Positions 11,418-25,112 are shown, counted from the first letter of the stretch. The stretch: DNA of 64,000 bases from Chrysomallon squamiferum (GCA_012295275.1 CM022675.1:17290689-17354688); one strand, 5' to 3'. Numbers and translations are program-made. Notes: generated by a model not told the origin, from the letters alone.

Positions 11418-11490
<73 letters not shown>
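11418..11490 (+). repeat. (GA)n microsatellite
   Basis: About 36 uninterrupted AG units flanked by unique AT-rich sequence. Confidence 0.95.
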
Positions 11491-11494
<4 letters not shown>

Positions 11495-14066
11495 ATATTT
11501 AACTTTTAGAAATATTTTTACATTCACTGCTATGCTAGTAATAAATATTTTATCTCTTATAATAATATGAAGTCGCAAGCGATGGTTTATTGTTGCTGTT
11601 GTTATTACTAGTCATCATAATGTTATATTAGTAGAAGTAATCTTATTATAAAAGCATATTTAGTGGTATTAATAGTAGCGGCATTAGCAACAGTAGTAAT
11701 TTAGTAATAACACTAGTTGTAGTAATAGTAGTTGTTCTTGTCGTTGTTGGTGCTATAGTTTTGTTGTTATTGTTGCTGTTGCACTTATACAATTTGTAGA
11801 TATGATTAAGACAAAAATTTCTGTATTTACATCTTTGTTCTTATTAATAGGCTGGCTGGCAAAATATATATATCTTTTCTAGCATTCATCGAAATTCAGC
11901 ATATTTAAGTTTATCGGCTACAAATATCTTTTTTATTAAAAAAAACTGACAAAAATTTAATGGAATGAATAATATGTAAACTGTAATATAATCTTAGTTT
12001 GTGTTGTACTAATTATAGTCTCAGCTGGAAATAAATATGTTATGTGTAAAATAATTTTGTGATTCGAATAAAAACGTGAGAAATGTCTCTAAAATGAGCT
12101 AAAATGTGAAAAAAATTATTTGTATCATACAAGACAAATAAATGAGTATAACGAAGAAAACATTTTAAACTAAAACGAGAAATGATTGATAAAGTACCCT
12201 CTTTTGCTCCATGTAAATAACAGAAAATTAACATGAATAAACATGTTATAAGATTTTGATTTTTCGTTTGAAACTCAGGTTTAAAGCCACAAAAATGGAA
12301 TCTCGTTGTCCGTTTTACTGGTCCACGTGTAAGTATGTACAAATAAAAAATGTGTTTCTTAACGAGTTCTTCACAACCGTTAATTAAACAAGTGTCATAT
12401 AATAGGGCTAAATTACTCAATCATAATTAACATGTGTCAGAATTAAATCCATTAATTATATATCTGTAATTTAAATTTAAGAAAAGTAAGTCGTGAAAGT
12501 AACAAAGAAAATAAATGTACCGTATATCTTTTTTGAATACAGCTGACATAAAGACAACAAATGAATATAATTTAATTCTCTTGTGGACAGACCGATATAT
12601 TCTTTCGGGACCGATATATTCAGAGGGACAAAAATTACAAACAATTTTTGAACATATTTACCATCTTTATTGACATCCATCACACCAGTACCCACAACAA
12701 ACCAAACACATCACGGTTTTCTCCTAAAAAGCAACTGCAAACATATCTAAATAAAACATACTTTTGCACGTCATAAAAATCATAATGAACATAAGGTATA
12801 CTTTTGTTATATAAAATATAGCGTTTGAAACCCAAACAGAGTCCGAAATGTATTCTCCCATCTATCCAAAAACCTAACCAAGTCAATCTATTACAACAAC
12901 ATTGGGTTTTGGCTAGGTGGGAGTTGGGTGGTATGGGATTAACTTTGGTCAGTCTATTCTATTCGTGTTATAGTCTGAATCAAATATCTTGATTTCGACG
13001 CTAAAAATATATTGCAATTATGATATAATTTGTATCTATTAGTAATACTAATCTTGGTTAATACACTGAAACGGCATAGTCCTGAACTGGCATGATGAAA
13101 ACGGAGTTTCAGATTCTGAAAAAAATTGTTTTCAATGTCACGATACTTCTGTTTCTTATATTTCCGTCGACCAGTGGCTGCAAGTTGTATAATTGCTGTT
13201 TCATTTTTAGCCTACATGTTCTTTATAGTGGTGAGCAGTTTGTAAATGTTTGGATATGGCGACTTCACTAAATTGTTCAGTTTATGAAGGCAGAATATCA
13301 TTATGACATTGTACCTTTTTGTTATCCACTAAAAACATCCTGCATTTACGATATTAATATGTGTGGGTAATTAGTACATGACTGTACATCTTTTAGAAAT
13401 AATAACCTTTATTAATTTTTAACACTGATTTTAAAAGTAATATTAGCCATACTATTACCTGATAGCTCTTCCTCATAAATGGTACAGGAGTGACTTCTTC
13501 TCTAATTCACAAGCATGGTTGTGTGGCAGACTTATCTTACATAGAACTCTACTGAACTATATTCACTTAATATAAAGTACGGATCATAGCCCTTAATACC
13601 AGTTTACTATCAAAACATTTGGCCCAGGTATCCCGACATCATTTTGGCTATGTGGGAGATAGATATTTTTAAGTTTTAGGCTAAGTGGGCGTGAACCTTT
13701 TTTCGACATAAAAAATCCTTTAGTTTATAAAAAAATAAATCTGCATGGAACGATCCTGAATGTTTGAATTATGAAAATTATGTACCAAATGGGTTCAGCT
13801 TGGACGGTTATGCTCTTGCAATTCGTGGACTCTTGTTTATATATATAAATATTTAAGAGAGAAAAAAATCCAGATCGGTATGACTGTCCGTTTTTGCAGT
13901 GGAAGAATAATAAAAAAATGTGGACCGCGTCCACGTTCAGTGAAATTCGTTGATCTAAGGAATACAAAAACAGTCCTGAAAAGTGTCCATACATTGTAGG
14001 TGGCCGTTCTTCATGTGCACTTATATACAGGAAAGTGTATTTATACACAGTCGAGTTTACTAGTCA

Positions 14067-14067
<1 letters not shown>

Positions 14068-14125
<58 letters not shown>
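14068..14125 (+). repeat. (AAT)n microsatellite
   Basis: About 19 AAT units. A GT array follows at 14283-14330. Confidence 0.9.
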
Positions 14126-14278
14126 CCAAGAATAAAAGTAGAAGTTAGACAAGTGATTAAATTTAAATAGTTTGGTAGATCTATTCGTAGTTTGTAACAA
14201 TACAGCCAAAAATAATAGTAGAAATAAAATAGTAGAGAGTTATAAAAATCATTGAAATGGATATACAACATAATTATA

Positions 14279-14332
<54 letters not shown>

Positions 14333-14497
14333 CTGTGTGTGTGTATACACACACATACTCGCACACATATATTTATACAAATATAAGCTGGAAAGAGATA
14401 AATTTTAAAACAAATAGTTGTAATATACTGATATATTAAAATACACAGATAGATGACATCATGTGAAAAAAAAACACATAGTAAGTTGATCTCGTGC

Positions 14498-15702
14498 TTA
14501 GTACAGTTTTATTGATACCAGTGCACTTAGCCACAGAAGTGGGTAGTACAGACTAGTTTGTGATTTTAAGCCGTTGCATCCATAAAACTTATGGCAGTCG
14601 GTTACTGTTGGAGGATTTTTCGCGTCCACGAATAAATCTCTGTTGCAGTATTCTCCCCTGCATGATGTCACACAATTTATATGCCAGACATCCGGCGTAC
14701 ATTTGTTGCCGATGTTCGGAGAGCATCCTCGAAAAAATGAGTTAATCCTTCTATGTTCTGAAAATAAAAGAAACTGTAAAATAAGTAGTAGTAATAACAG
14801 AAGTATCGGTAGATGTAACAGTGGTTTGAGTAGTGAGTGTTAATTTGATAATATTTCAGTCAAAATAATAGTTGTTGTTGTTATCACTATTGTTACTGTA
14901 ATGCTAGATATAATATTTAGAATAAACAATGTTAATAAAAAATAATATAATATAATATAATATAATATAATATAATATAATATAATATAATATAATGTAA
15001 TGTAATGTAATGTAATGTAATGTAATGTAATATAATACAAAATAATAACAATAAAATAAATAAATAAATAAATTATGTCAGTCAGCCATATTAAATTCAT
15101 TCAAGGTTTCTTGTGCCTTATTAATCTTAATAAAAGTGTAGCTAAGGGCTATATAGTGTCGCTTGCAAATCTTAAAGCACTTATTACCAAACATATGGCT
15201 GTGTATACAGCTAGGAAGGATGTATGCATCACAATACTTTAAACTGCACCCAGACAAACAGAGCTAAATTTTCCAAATAAAATTTCATACATGTGAATGT
15301 GTAAGTACATATGCATTAACACACAATTTTAAAAATATTTATTGTGTTTACGTGATGTAAGAATTTCATTTTCAGGACTAGCATTTATTTCGGAGACATA
15401 ACTGCCGATAAAGCTGTGTGTAGATGTGCCCTTGAATGTACACTCGTTTGTTTGTTCATTAGTTTATTAATGTACAGATTGCGTTTTAACATTAAAGAAA
15501 TCTGTGATATTATATACATACGTGTATCCCACTGTTCGGATGTAATACAATGATTTCCACATTTAACTCTCTCAAATTGTTTTAAAGCATCCGGATTATT
15601 CAGACATTCGATACCCTTATTACCATCAGTGTACGTGTATGAGCACGAATAGCACATGAAACCTGTAGCAAAATTTAAAATTTAATTAATTAAAACAACA
15701 GC

Positions 15703-15735
<33 letters not shown>

Positions 15736-16205
15736 AATAATAATAATAATAACAAAATTGTTATATATTAATATTTATATTACTTTATCATTGTTTGTGA
15801 TTCTATCTTAATAATGTAGATAGCAAGATATTACTTAAATATTTCTCCTGTTTATTTTTTTTTTAATTATTATTATTGTTGTTGTTATCTTTGTTTTGTT
15901 ATTACCGTCATTTGTCAGTAACGTCACCAGTTCACTCAAGCTAATCTATGTAATTCCACTGTCATTTTTATTGACATAACTGTTACAAAACAATCTATCA
16001 ACATTAAACATAAAACGTCATGTTTTCTGTGGCCTGTACCTTTTAACATAATCAGTGATTGTTTATTTGTTTATTCCAGAATAATAAATAAAACTATGAC
16101 AGCACAAGCCAGAAGATATATTTATAAACAGATATATCATCCTGTTAGCAATTACTGTATATGTACGTATGTATGAATGTATGTTTGTATGTGAATGTAT
16201 GTATG

Positions 16206-16236
<31 letters not shown>

Positions 16237-16698
16237 GTATTTCATGAACACACAAGTACTCATACAAACAAACACACAGACAAGGATCAAGATGTTGTCT
16301 TCGGCTTTCCAGACAGTAACAAATTTAGTCTCTTTTAAACTGCCATACTGAGTTTGATATGTATCGGATGTTGACAGAATCTTATAACCTATGAGCCATT
16401 AACATTTATAGTCACTGTACTGACACGAGAACAAGTGGTAACAAAAAACATTACAATTAAATGTGCTTTGTCTCTATGTAACTGTGTATGTGTGATGTGT
16501 GTTTATATAGCAGAATCGGTTCCAGTTTCAGCCAAAACACATACACAGACAGTCACGCACAGATATATACAAACACATAGGCACTCATGCACACAAACAC
16601 ATACGCACATAAAGAAGGTGGTTTAAAAATAATTCTTTTTTTTCAAAACATTTAGAAGAAGAGGAAAAAAAAGAAAAATCTATGTATGTGTTTGTGTT

Positions 16699-16763
<65 letters not shown>

Positions 16764-17560
16764 GGCTCTCTTTAGGTATGTAAAGTAAACTATGTGAGAT
16801 GACAGATAGATAAATGAGTAGATATGAATGTCTGCAGGTGTATATTTATATTTGCATTTTTGTTATTCGTATTTTCACTAATTGAGGATATCAGTGTGAC
16901 AGTTAACAGCCATATTGAAAACACTAAAAAAAAAATAAAGGAAAAAAAAGGGAAAATCCCAGTGTTGGTCAAAGATTCTGGGTAATGAATTCAACTGTCA
17001 TATTTAACTGATTTAAGAAGATAAATGAAGTCCAAGAGATCAGAGAGAGAGAGAACTGCCTAGATTAATAGTATCCAGGCCACAACTATTAATATAATCT
17101 AACGTCATTTCCGCTCATAATTATTACTGTAATTAAACTCATCATTATTATTCAGATTATATCTAGGCTAATTTGATTAATTAAAATTTATTAAAAATTA
17201 TTAACAGAATGCTGTGAACATAAATTAATTCTTACCTTTTTTTAAGTTGTCTTTACCTAAGTTTTATTTGTAAACGTCATTTATTTTTTAATGAAAAGCA
17301 CGTACGCCACACCCACCAAAAAATCCAGTACATATATAGCCATACAAATATAGTCATCCGTTCTGACATACAAACGTATGGTTAAATACAAGGGCGATTA
17401 TTCAACAAAAAAGAAATAATTTGAACATCTTTTCTTAATGCATACTTAAATGAATAATCTGAAGTTCAAACAGTATATATTTGGAAAATATCAACTTACC
17501 AACAGCTACACCGAAACATGTAGCAAAAATATAAGCTGTACATATGGACATAATGTACAT
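14498..17560 (-). CDS. Ly6/three-finger protein, quiver/sleepless-like (3 exons)
   Basis: Small extracellular disulfide-rich protein, probably GPI-anchored. Exons 17500..17560, 15522..15662 and 14498..14757 join in phase (61+141+260 nt) to 153 residues. Exon 1 is a signal peptide starting MYIMSICTAYIFATC. Exon 2 opens the domain with CYSCSY. Exon 3 continues with RGCSP and closes with CRGEYCNRDL, the C-x-x-x-x-CN ending of the fold. The last residues, LYYPLLWLSALVSIKLY, form a hydrophobic tail after a Gly/Asn-rich site, fitting a GPI signal. In insects, quiver/sleepless relatives modulate K+ channels and nicotinic receptors; the partner here is unknown. Exon structure (signal / first half / second half) is typical of the family. 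Confidence 0.78.
14508..14513 (-). terminator. AATAAA inside the last Ly6 codons
   Basis: A minus-strand AATAAA lies 8-13 nt before the TAA stop, within codons for SIK. No other copy lies close downstream, so the transcript may have a very short 3' UTR. Confidence 0.35.
14940..15050 (+). repeat. (ATAAT)n pentanucleotide array in Ly6 intron 2
   Basis: About 11 ATAAT/TATAA units, then about six ATGTA/TGTAA variants, then an AAAT tail. Pure intronic satellite. Confidence 0.9.
16165..16235 (+). repeat. (GTAT)n microsatellite in Ly6 intron 1
   Basis: Interrupted then pure GTAT array. Another array, (GT)n, lies at 16697-16761. Open frames across both are artefacts. Confidence 0.9.
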
Positions 17561-19236
17561 AGTCAGTTACTTTGTATCTTTTATGAGAAAACGTAGCATG
17601 TTAAAGTTACTGTTTTCAGATAGTCGTATCATAGACTTTTGATGTCACATTGGAAGGTATTGGGTAAAAACAGAAGAAGAAAAAAGAACAACAACAACAG
17701 AGGAATTTGCTTAAAAACAACACGAACGATTTAGTGTCCACTGCCGTAATTGCTAATATTAGACGAAAAAAGAAGAACGAAAACTTTAAGAACCTGGTTG
17801 TTAAGCACTAGTTGGAACGGAAAACAATGCAAGTATGTAGTATTAATAAAACATATACTCTTCTTATCATCCAGACCCGACAAAAACAACACAACTGACA
17901 CCTAACATCAGTTATTAATAAAATAGGTATAAGTAAATGATGTTTATTTTCGCTACTCGAAATAATCCTAAAATAAGACTGATGCAAATATTTACATTTT
18001 ATCATCATCACCATCACCATCATCCTCACCATCACCATTATCATCGCCATCATCATCTTGTTCATTCTTGTTGTTGTATTTTTGCATAATAGTAATTTTT
18101 AAATTTTGTATTTGTTTTAAATAAAGATATATTAAATATGAACGTTTTTAAAACTAAAAGTTCTAATGATGAAATTATTTTATTTAGGTAACAAAACACA
18201 CAAACACATAAAAATTCAGCGAGAGAGTAATACATTTAGAAGAAAACAAAATGAAGAATCCAGGTTTTCACAATTTATAATAAGAAGGATAAAAAAGACT
18301 GTCAGCAAGTCTAATACAGATGCTATCGGGTATGGTTAAGAATTTGTTCAATGTACATATAGTTTTCCTGGTGATGTAGATATTCTCGTATTCAACCCAT
18401 TAAATAATCTTGTTAACGACTGTGACAGGGCTCACTAACTTAGTTTTTATGTCATTCGTTTTAATACTCACATATACCAGGACTGAATCACATAATAATA
18501 CACAACAAAAATATATATTACATAATGAATACTTCACAAGAATAACAAGATGAAAATATTTAATAATAAATATCTCACAATATCTCAGAAGAAAAACATA
18601 GTCACACACACTGTGTAATCAGCATGTGTGAATGTATTTAGATACATACATATTACAGACGCTGATATCCATTTACATCAAAGAAAGAATGACAAAGTAA
18701 ATAGAAAGAAAAACAAATATGTGTCATACACATAGCATTTTCTATATAACGTGTTTCGTTTTTGCTGCAGCATGATAGAGCGTGACGAAAGTATATTAAA
18801 GTTGACACTTATTGACACAGAATCTTATCTAAATCGATGTCCCAGATAAAATCTACTTATTTTATTTTGTGATGAAAGATATCCCTACCTATAATAACTG
18901 ACTAAGCAACTGATCTCTGACGTGATCGTAAGAAAAAGTTCGTGCTTACGTAACTTTTTTATTTACGTTTATATATGGAATATTTAAAAGTATTGCATAT
19001 AATAAGCAAGCGTTAACAGGAAGTATGAAATGGGCGTGCTTTTCAATCAATCATCGGAGATATCAAAGCGATCGGATGTCTTCGAGCTGTTACGTATTTT
19101 AAATTAATGACTGACACACCTAGGACATCCAGGTTAAATGCCTAAACGAACCTGACTCGGCTACATTCTGGTCGGAACATTATTCTGAGTATCACTGACA
19201 CTCTTCTAAAGGAATACATCAAGCGGAAAATACAAC
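17561..19236. other. intergenic spacer between divergent genes
   Basis: Separates the Ly6 gene (-) from the first SOD-like gene (+), so it should hold both promoters. A CAT/CAC-rich tract lies at 18001-18060. I find no further gene. Confidence 0.5.
19044..19130 (+). promoter_or_regulatory. conserved 5' flank shared by the two SOD-like genes
   Basis: CAATCAATC (19044-19052) and ACACACCTAGGACATCC (19114-19130) recur before the second gene as CAATCAATC and GCACACCTAGTGGATCC, in the same order. A shared ATCACTGACA/GTCACTGACA block follows in each. This points to a co-duplicated promoter. Confidence 0.45.
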
Positions 19237-20403
19237 ATGACGCTAGTAGCTATACTCGTAGTCATCACAGCTCTTGCAGCTCGCCATACTTTGGCTCAGT
19301 TTACTGGTGGAAGTGGTGGTACCAATGCAATGATTCCCGGCACTGGAGGATTTCAGCCTAACGCTATGATGCAAACACCAGGAGGAAATGGTATGATTCC
19401 TAATGCATTTCAGCCAAATAATGGATTCCAGCCTTCTAACGGGTTTCAACCAAACCGATTCCAACCAAACTCAATGATGGGACAAAATCCAGTGATGGGA
19501 CAAAATCCAATGATGGGACAAAACCCAATGTTGGGACAAAACCCAATGATGGGACAAAACCCAATGATGGGACAAAACCCAATGATGGGACAAAACCCAA
19601 TGATGGGACAAAACCCAATGATTCAAATGAATGGAGGTTTTCCAGGAAACCAAATGATGCCAAATGCTGGACGTTTCCAGGCAAATAATGCTTTCCAGAG
19701 AGCTACAGCCATGCTGGGTAATGTTAACAATAATGCCAATGCAGCCCGACGACGACCTGAATTCCTTACCTGCATCGGTCGCAACACTAATGGCGATGAG
19801 ATTAGAACTACTTTCTACTACGAACAAAGAAACTCCCAACAGTTTAACCCATTCAATCCATTCGCCAACCGTCAGCAGCGCCAGACTCTTCGTATGTTCA
19901 GTCTCATCTCCACCAACATCAATTCCCAGCTGCAAGGTGAATTCCAGCATGTGATAACGGAATTCTCTCGAGTTGAAGATGGTTGTCTCAGTCAAGCTTT
20001 GGGTAACATTCTCACCGATAGATCTTGGTGGGGACAGAATCGTGTGAGGGGAATCATTGGAACCAGAACCACCGTTTACCAAGGACAAAGTGCTCGTTCT
20101 TTGGAGGTCATCGATAATATTCAAATGAGTGACCTTATTGGCCGTGGTCTTGCTCTATGTCCTGTCACCCAACTCAGTGGCTCCACCTGTCGAGACCTCA
20201 TTCCCCTCTGTTGCAAGATAGGAATTGACAGTCAGTCAGCCACCCCGGAAAATGGGCAACAACAGAACAGAAGTCAACAACTCGGACAATTCGGAATGCA
20301 AAATAGCGTAAACACCGGACTGACAGGCTTGACAGGACAAACTGGAGGTCTAAACACCGGACTGAACACAAACACCGGAGGTCTCAACCTGAATGGGAAA
20401 TAA
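19237..20403 (+). CDS. secreted SOD-like protein A with MMGQNP repeats
   Basis: Intronless ORF of 388 residues. Signal peptide MTLVAILVVITALAARHTLA. Then a low-complexity region with FQPN/FQPS repeats (about residues 46-75) and eight MMGQNP-type hexapeptides (about residues 80-127). A folded domain spans about residues 170-330, and a Gly/Asn/Gln/Thr tail follows. The domain resembles Cu/Zn superoxide dismutase in spacing: QGEFQHVITEF parallels the HGFHVHEFG strand, then DGC, ALGNI, LIGRGLALC (like IIGRALVVH) and a CCKIGI end (like the CGVIGI end). Nearly all metal-binding His are replaced, so enzyme activity is unlikely. Six cysteines are shared with protein B. Role unknown; a secreted structural or matrix protein is a guess from the repeats. 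The SOD link rests on pattern matching by eye. Confidence 0.85.
   Translation: MTLVAILVVITALAARHTLAQFTGGSGGTNAMIPGTGGFQPNAMMQTPGGNGMIPNAFQPNNGFQPSNGFQPNRFQPNSMMGQNPVMGQNPMMGQNPMLGQNPMMGQNPMMGQNPMMGQNPMMGQNPMIQMNGGFPGNQMMPNAGRFQANNAFQRATAMLGNVNNNANAARRRPEFLTCIGRNTNGDEIRTTFYYEQRNSQQFNPFNPFANRQQRQTLRMFSLISTNINSQLQGEFQHVITEFSRVEDGCLSQALGNILTDRSWWGQNRVRGIIGTRTTVYQGQSARSLEVIDNIQMSDLIGRGLALCPVTQLSGSTCRDLIPLCCKIGIDSQSATPENGQQQNRSQQLGQFGMQNSVNTGLTGLTGQTGGLNTGLNTNTGGLNLNGK
19474..19617 (+). repeat. 18-bp coding minisatellite, eight copies
   Basis: Eight in-frame 18-bp units encode MMGQNP, VMGQNP, MMGQNP, MLGQNP and four more MMGQNP. The last four are almost identical in DNA (ATGATGGGACAAAACCCA), indicating recent slippage growth. 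Confidence 0.95.
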
Positions 20404-22017
20404 AGTGTTTCTTCCACACTGAGAAAGACATCAAAAATACTGAACAGTCTGAACACTAACAAATCACTCTCTTCTCTGAAACAACATTTCCATTTTTAAA
20501 TTAATATCTGTGTTTGTTTTTACAAATTATATCTGTACCTTTGGAAGTGTTTCACTTTATCTTTTTAATAATTCGTTTCAGAACTAAACAGAAATTTATT
20601 AATATATTCAAGATGGACGATAATAAATCAAGTACGTCACAGCGGAAACTTGGAATACAGTATATTAAGTTTTAGGAAAAGGTGAGAGAAAATATTCAGT
20701 GATTTCATTACAACTAATATTCTTTCTCTTTTCGTTTTCGTATAAAATTGTTTCAAGACGAGTCTCATGTTGTGTTCACAATCAGTGTTCAAATGTCGAA
20801 AACAAAAATAAATATTTATAGGGTTTAAGTAGTTCTGCGTATTTCTTTTAACTATTGCATGTATTGCTTATTTCATCCAAGTATGTTGATTTTATTTAAA
20901 TTTTTCTTTCTTGATAGTATTGCAGAAATAATTATATCTGAACTCCCATTTTAGAAAAATTTACAAATTATTCTATTGGGGATATTTTTTTCACATATGA
21001 AATAAATTATGAATTGCTATGATTTATTTTTACATTAGTCTTAAAGAGTATGTATTCATGGACCTACATTTTTTGTTGTTGTCAGAATATCACTTAGAAA
21101 ATGTTTTACATGGTTGCTGTGAAATCTTTTAATGATCGAACCTTGTGATAGTATTCATATTTCGTGATAAATGATGTAAATAAAGTTTTCAGTATAGATG
21201 AAATAGTTAAATAACTCGGTATTTTAATTTATTTAATCAATTTAATTTAATTATTTGTAGGCGGTTATTTATTTATTTATTTATTTTATTTTATTTTTAT
21301 TCTTTTTTTTTTTAAAATTTTTACTGACATTCTACTTAAGTTAAATAAAATAATATTATACTATTTTCATCTCTTTTAATTTTTGCATTACTTATTTACA
21401 TGCAACTCACACCTATTCACAGATACACTGAAAGATACACCTTATAAGTAGTTTATGCTTATTTATCTATTTATTATATTTATTGTTCTTAGTTTATCAA
21501 CAGTATTAGTTTTACTACTTACTACAATCACTATATCACTGTCAACACCACTGCTACTACTTTCATTTCTAATTTTTCATATATTTTCAAACCCTTCATA
21601 CACATACATATCTATACACATACCTAATTTAAACATACACACATCCATAAATAGAAACATCATCACATAGATACATACATATATACATACATACACCCAT
21701 ACACAAACGTGCATACATATATTCGTACATACATGCATATATACGAGCGTACATATGATTAGAGACACACAAACAACAGACAAACTTACATATACAAATA
21801 TGCACATACACTGAACTTTGTCCTTCTGTGTCGGTGAGTTCCTGAATATTGTCTATATGCAGGGTCTAATCAGATAAGAATATTCTAATTTTATAATACA
21901 TACTTGCCAGTGCCACAAAAATAGATGAAAAAAATGAGAAAGACATAGAACGGCGTATTTCCTGGGAAGCGATGATTACCCTCGTTATTCAGTAACCTTT
22001 TTTTAAATGATTATCTT

Positions 22018-22160
22018 ATTGGTTGAACGGTAACGACGACTGCATTCGGAGTGTGGACGAATGGGTGCCACACGTTCGAGTCTCGTCGGCAGCACTGACG
22101 AGTTTTGTGAGGTCGTGATTGGACTTTGTCCCGCTGTCCCAGTGCGTTCCCGAACTTAGT
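22018..22160 (+). mobile_element. tRNA-derived SINE
   Basis: The A box TGGTTGAACGG (22020-22030) fits the pol III consensus and the B box GTTCGAGTC lies at 22074-22082. Between them is a tRNA-like segment, and after them a GC-rich tRNA-unrelated body that ends near 22160 in AT-rich DNA. Cephalopods carry many tRNA-derived SINEs; the subfamily was not assigned and no clear target duplication was seen. Confidence 0.65.
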
Positions 22161-25112
22161 CTATGTATATAGTTTATATACAAACATACATAAGACAGAG
22201 AATAGTAAAATAGTAAAATACATACATACATACATGTACACTTGTAGAAATGTGTTGGTATATGACAGCATAAATGCATACAGCAGCAGCACCCAGTTCA
22301 ATTATCGAGAACAAATCAAATTAAAATGTGAAATATTTGTTTACTTCCAAGTAGACACAGTGCATGATTATAAAAAAAGCGTGATTTTTTTTTCTTTTTC
22401 AAAACAGGAATTAGTGAAAAGATAATTATTATCAGTCAAAATATTATTAATATATTAATAATAATTTTCAAAAAAATCAATCGCTAGTGTTTTATTAATT
22501 TAACACAGCAGTACCGTTAGTGACGAATTTCGATACTGGCAGTCACAAGACCCAGAGCTATGATAAAATCTCCGTTTGACATTTTCATTAGTCTAACACG
22601 ATGCCTGGTTATCGTCAAGTTTACCACAGTTCAGATTACATAATGATAGAACCCCACTCACCTCCAAAAAATGAAAATGTTAATCCAAAAACTAATGTAA
22701 AATAACGTTTAAAGTTCTATTAACACATATTGCTTTCCTTAACAAAAAGTTATCTGATGATAATATATATGCATATTTACACTGATACGAAACACACTTC
22801 CATGATTGTTTCGCTTTGTTGTTTACCCAAAGGTCTTTTTTTTATATATACATTTTTGCGGCAACAGAAAGACACTTAACATACTTTTTAATAAAACTTT
22901 CACAGAGCAGTAGCTTTATTCTGTAAAATTATAGTTGTATATGCTGAAATTAATAGATTACCAGAAACAAATTCAAAAACAAAACAAAACAAAAAAGAAG
23001 AAGAAAAACGGCTCTTGCTTTAGCGTCAGTGACAATATAATATTTAACTGACCAAACAGAATGTGCTCTGTTAGCTCTGATCATATTTTGATTTTTCCAC
23101 CAATCCGAATAGCTTCCATTAGTTTCTCCGTGTTCTTCGCAAATAATTCACTGAACAGATATCCATCGGATTGGTTTTATTTTGAAATAAATACTAAAAC
23201 GTAAAAATGAATTTCAATTTTGTTTTCTGTAATTTTATTTGTTTGTTGATTTTGTTTAAAACATTCTAAAAATAAGAAATATCTTTGTAAAATATTAGTG
23301 TAGTATACGCAAAGTTCACTCTAATTTTCAGTAGCTGGTAGTTGTGCAAAATTGTTTCCCATTACAAAAGTACTTGTATATTCTCATTAAATGCTTGTGT
23401 AAATGCAAACTGAAATTGTTTCACAATAGTTTTGGCACATCTTCTCTCATTCTCTCTTGACTAGTAAAACTCTATTGATATGTTTAAAAAAAATCAAATT
23501 ATACAATATGTAGAGTTATTTATTTAGCTTAGAATTTGTACTGCACTTAGAAAAACTTAAATTTCTTTGTTCAGTTTTTTGTTCTCTTTAAGTAAAAAAA
23601 AGTCAATGATTATTTGTTATTTTTAATCTGATACAATGTCCAATTAAAACAACAGTAATAACCAAACTAAAGAGCCGTTTATACCTTCTTCTTTTTTTCC
23701 TTAACATTCTTCATTATCAAAGTCAATTTGTTCAAATAATGGTTGTTAAACCAGATTTAACTTATTTCTGTGTATATGTTACATAACACCACAATTACGT
23801 GGACATAAGAAAATAACAACTGTTTTATTTGTATCATTATATAATGACAAGTAGGCGACTTTAAAACTAATTACTTTGTAATCTCCATACAAGCGTGACA
23901 GTTTGCACAATTAACACACCACTGGATCCATGCGCCGTTTCTTTCTTCTGTTTTCAGTTCGGGTACTGAGTAAACAGAAGTATTTTGTTAAATACCTTAG
24001 CTGTCACTCACCAATAACTTACTGGTGTAACTCTGACATTATATTTTGTTCCTTTCATGGCAAAATATGTTTACCTTTCTCCGTTTGATAAGCTGTTGAA
24101 GATTTTCTGAGGTTTATTTCAAGTTAGCTATAGTATTTTTCTATAATCAGTTGCAAAATAACCTAAACCATGTTAATGTCATGCGATTAAATGGTAATAT
24201 TAAAATAAACGTGAGATTACTTTTTATCTATAACTTTTATTAAGATAAATTATTGTCAAATATTATTTTGTGTGAGTTTGCGAAAATGAACACCACATAT
24301 ATATTTGCATCTTATTTTGTTATGTATTTTAAGAAATAGGTGTACTTAATGTATCTGCAAAGTTTATAATCATTGTACATTTTCTTTGATGCAGATATAG
24401 TATCCATCATATCTCTGTTACATACAGCTGGGGTGTTATGCATTTACACATATTTTTATGTGTTAAATATTTATTATAGGAAACATGCATTTCACATAAT
24501 TGAATATTATCTGTATGCATATATTATCCAAACACTAAAAACATTTAGAAGTAATATTATGTTTTGTTATTTTTGTTATATATGTATCATATATGTTGAG
24601 TATATTACGTTATGTATGTTATATGTATTACGTTATATGTGTTTTGTTATTATTATAATATGCGTATTATGTATGTTTAGTTATTATTACTAAGTTATGT
24701 TATGTGTACGAGTATGTGTGTCTATGTATGTATATTATGCATATTATGCATGCAAAATAAACAAGATTAATCCCCCTAAAAAACCCACTAAAATAATAAA
24801 GTAATCTACAATTGTATTGAATAATTAAAATTAAAATATATTATTAATATGGTGATATATAAAGTTTTTTTATTTATGATATAATGGAATATCGAAGACA
24901 TATTTAGAAATCCTACCTCTCTTTTCGTGAAAATAAGAACCGGAGAGATTTCAACCTCTTTTCTGCAGTTTATTTTTTTCCAAAAATCTATTAACCTTTT
25001 GAAATAATTCATTTGAATCAAAATCGAAATTTACGTTTGAATAATATATATATTTTTTTTTTTTTTTTTTTTTTTTTTACGGGTGTGTTACTTTCGGCAG
25101 CAGATATAAATT

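Larger units (their letters stand above)
10331..14497. other. intergenic region, no supported gene
   Basis: About 4.1 kb upstream of rough and downstream of the Ly6 gene. The stretch 10386-10700 is compositionally richer (several CG dinucleotides) than its surroundings and could be regulatory DNA for rough. The rest holds GTT, GT, GA, AAT and GT microsatellites. Minus-strand open frames at 12040-12886 and 13725-14048 lack family motifs, splice logic or codon structure. Confidence 0.55.

Noticed and set aside
12040-12886. Three overlapping minus-strand ORFs of 68-126 codons
   Set aside because: No recognisable motif, poor codon structure, and AT-rich context; they look like chance frames.
14940-15050. 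CRISPR-like regular spacing of the ATAAT array
   Set aside because: It is a continuous pentanucleotide satellite without spacers, in an animal intron.
19243-20124. Minus-strand ORFs opposite SOD-like gene A, including one of 217 codons
   Set aside because: They are antisense shadows of the hexapeptide repeat and the conserved domain; the plus strand has the signal peptide and the conserved paralogue.
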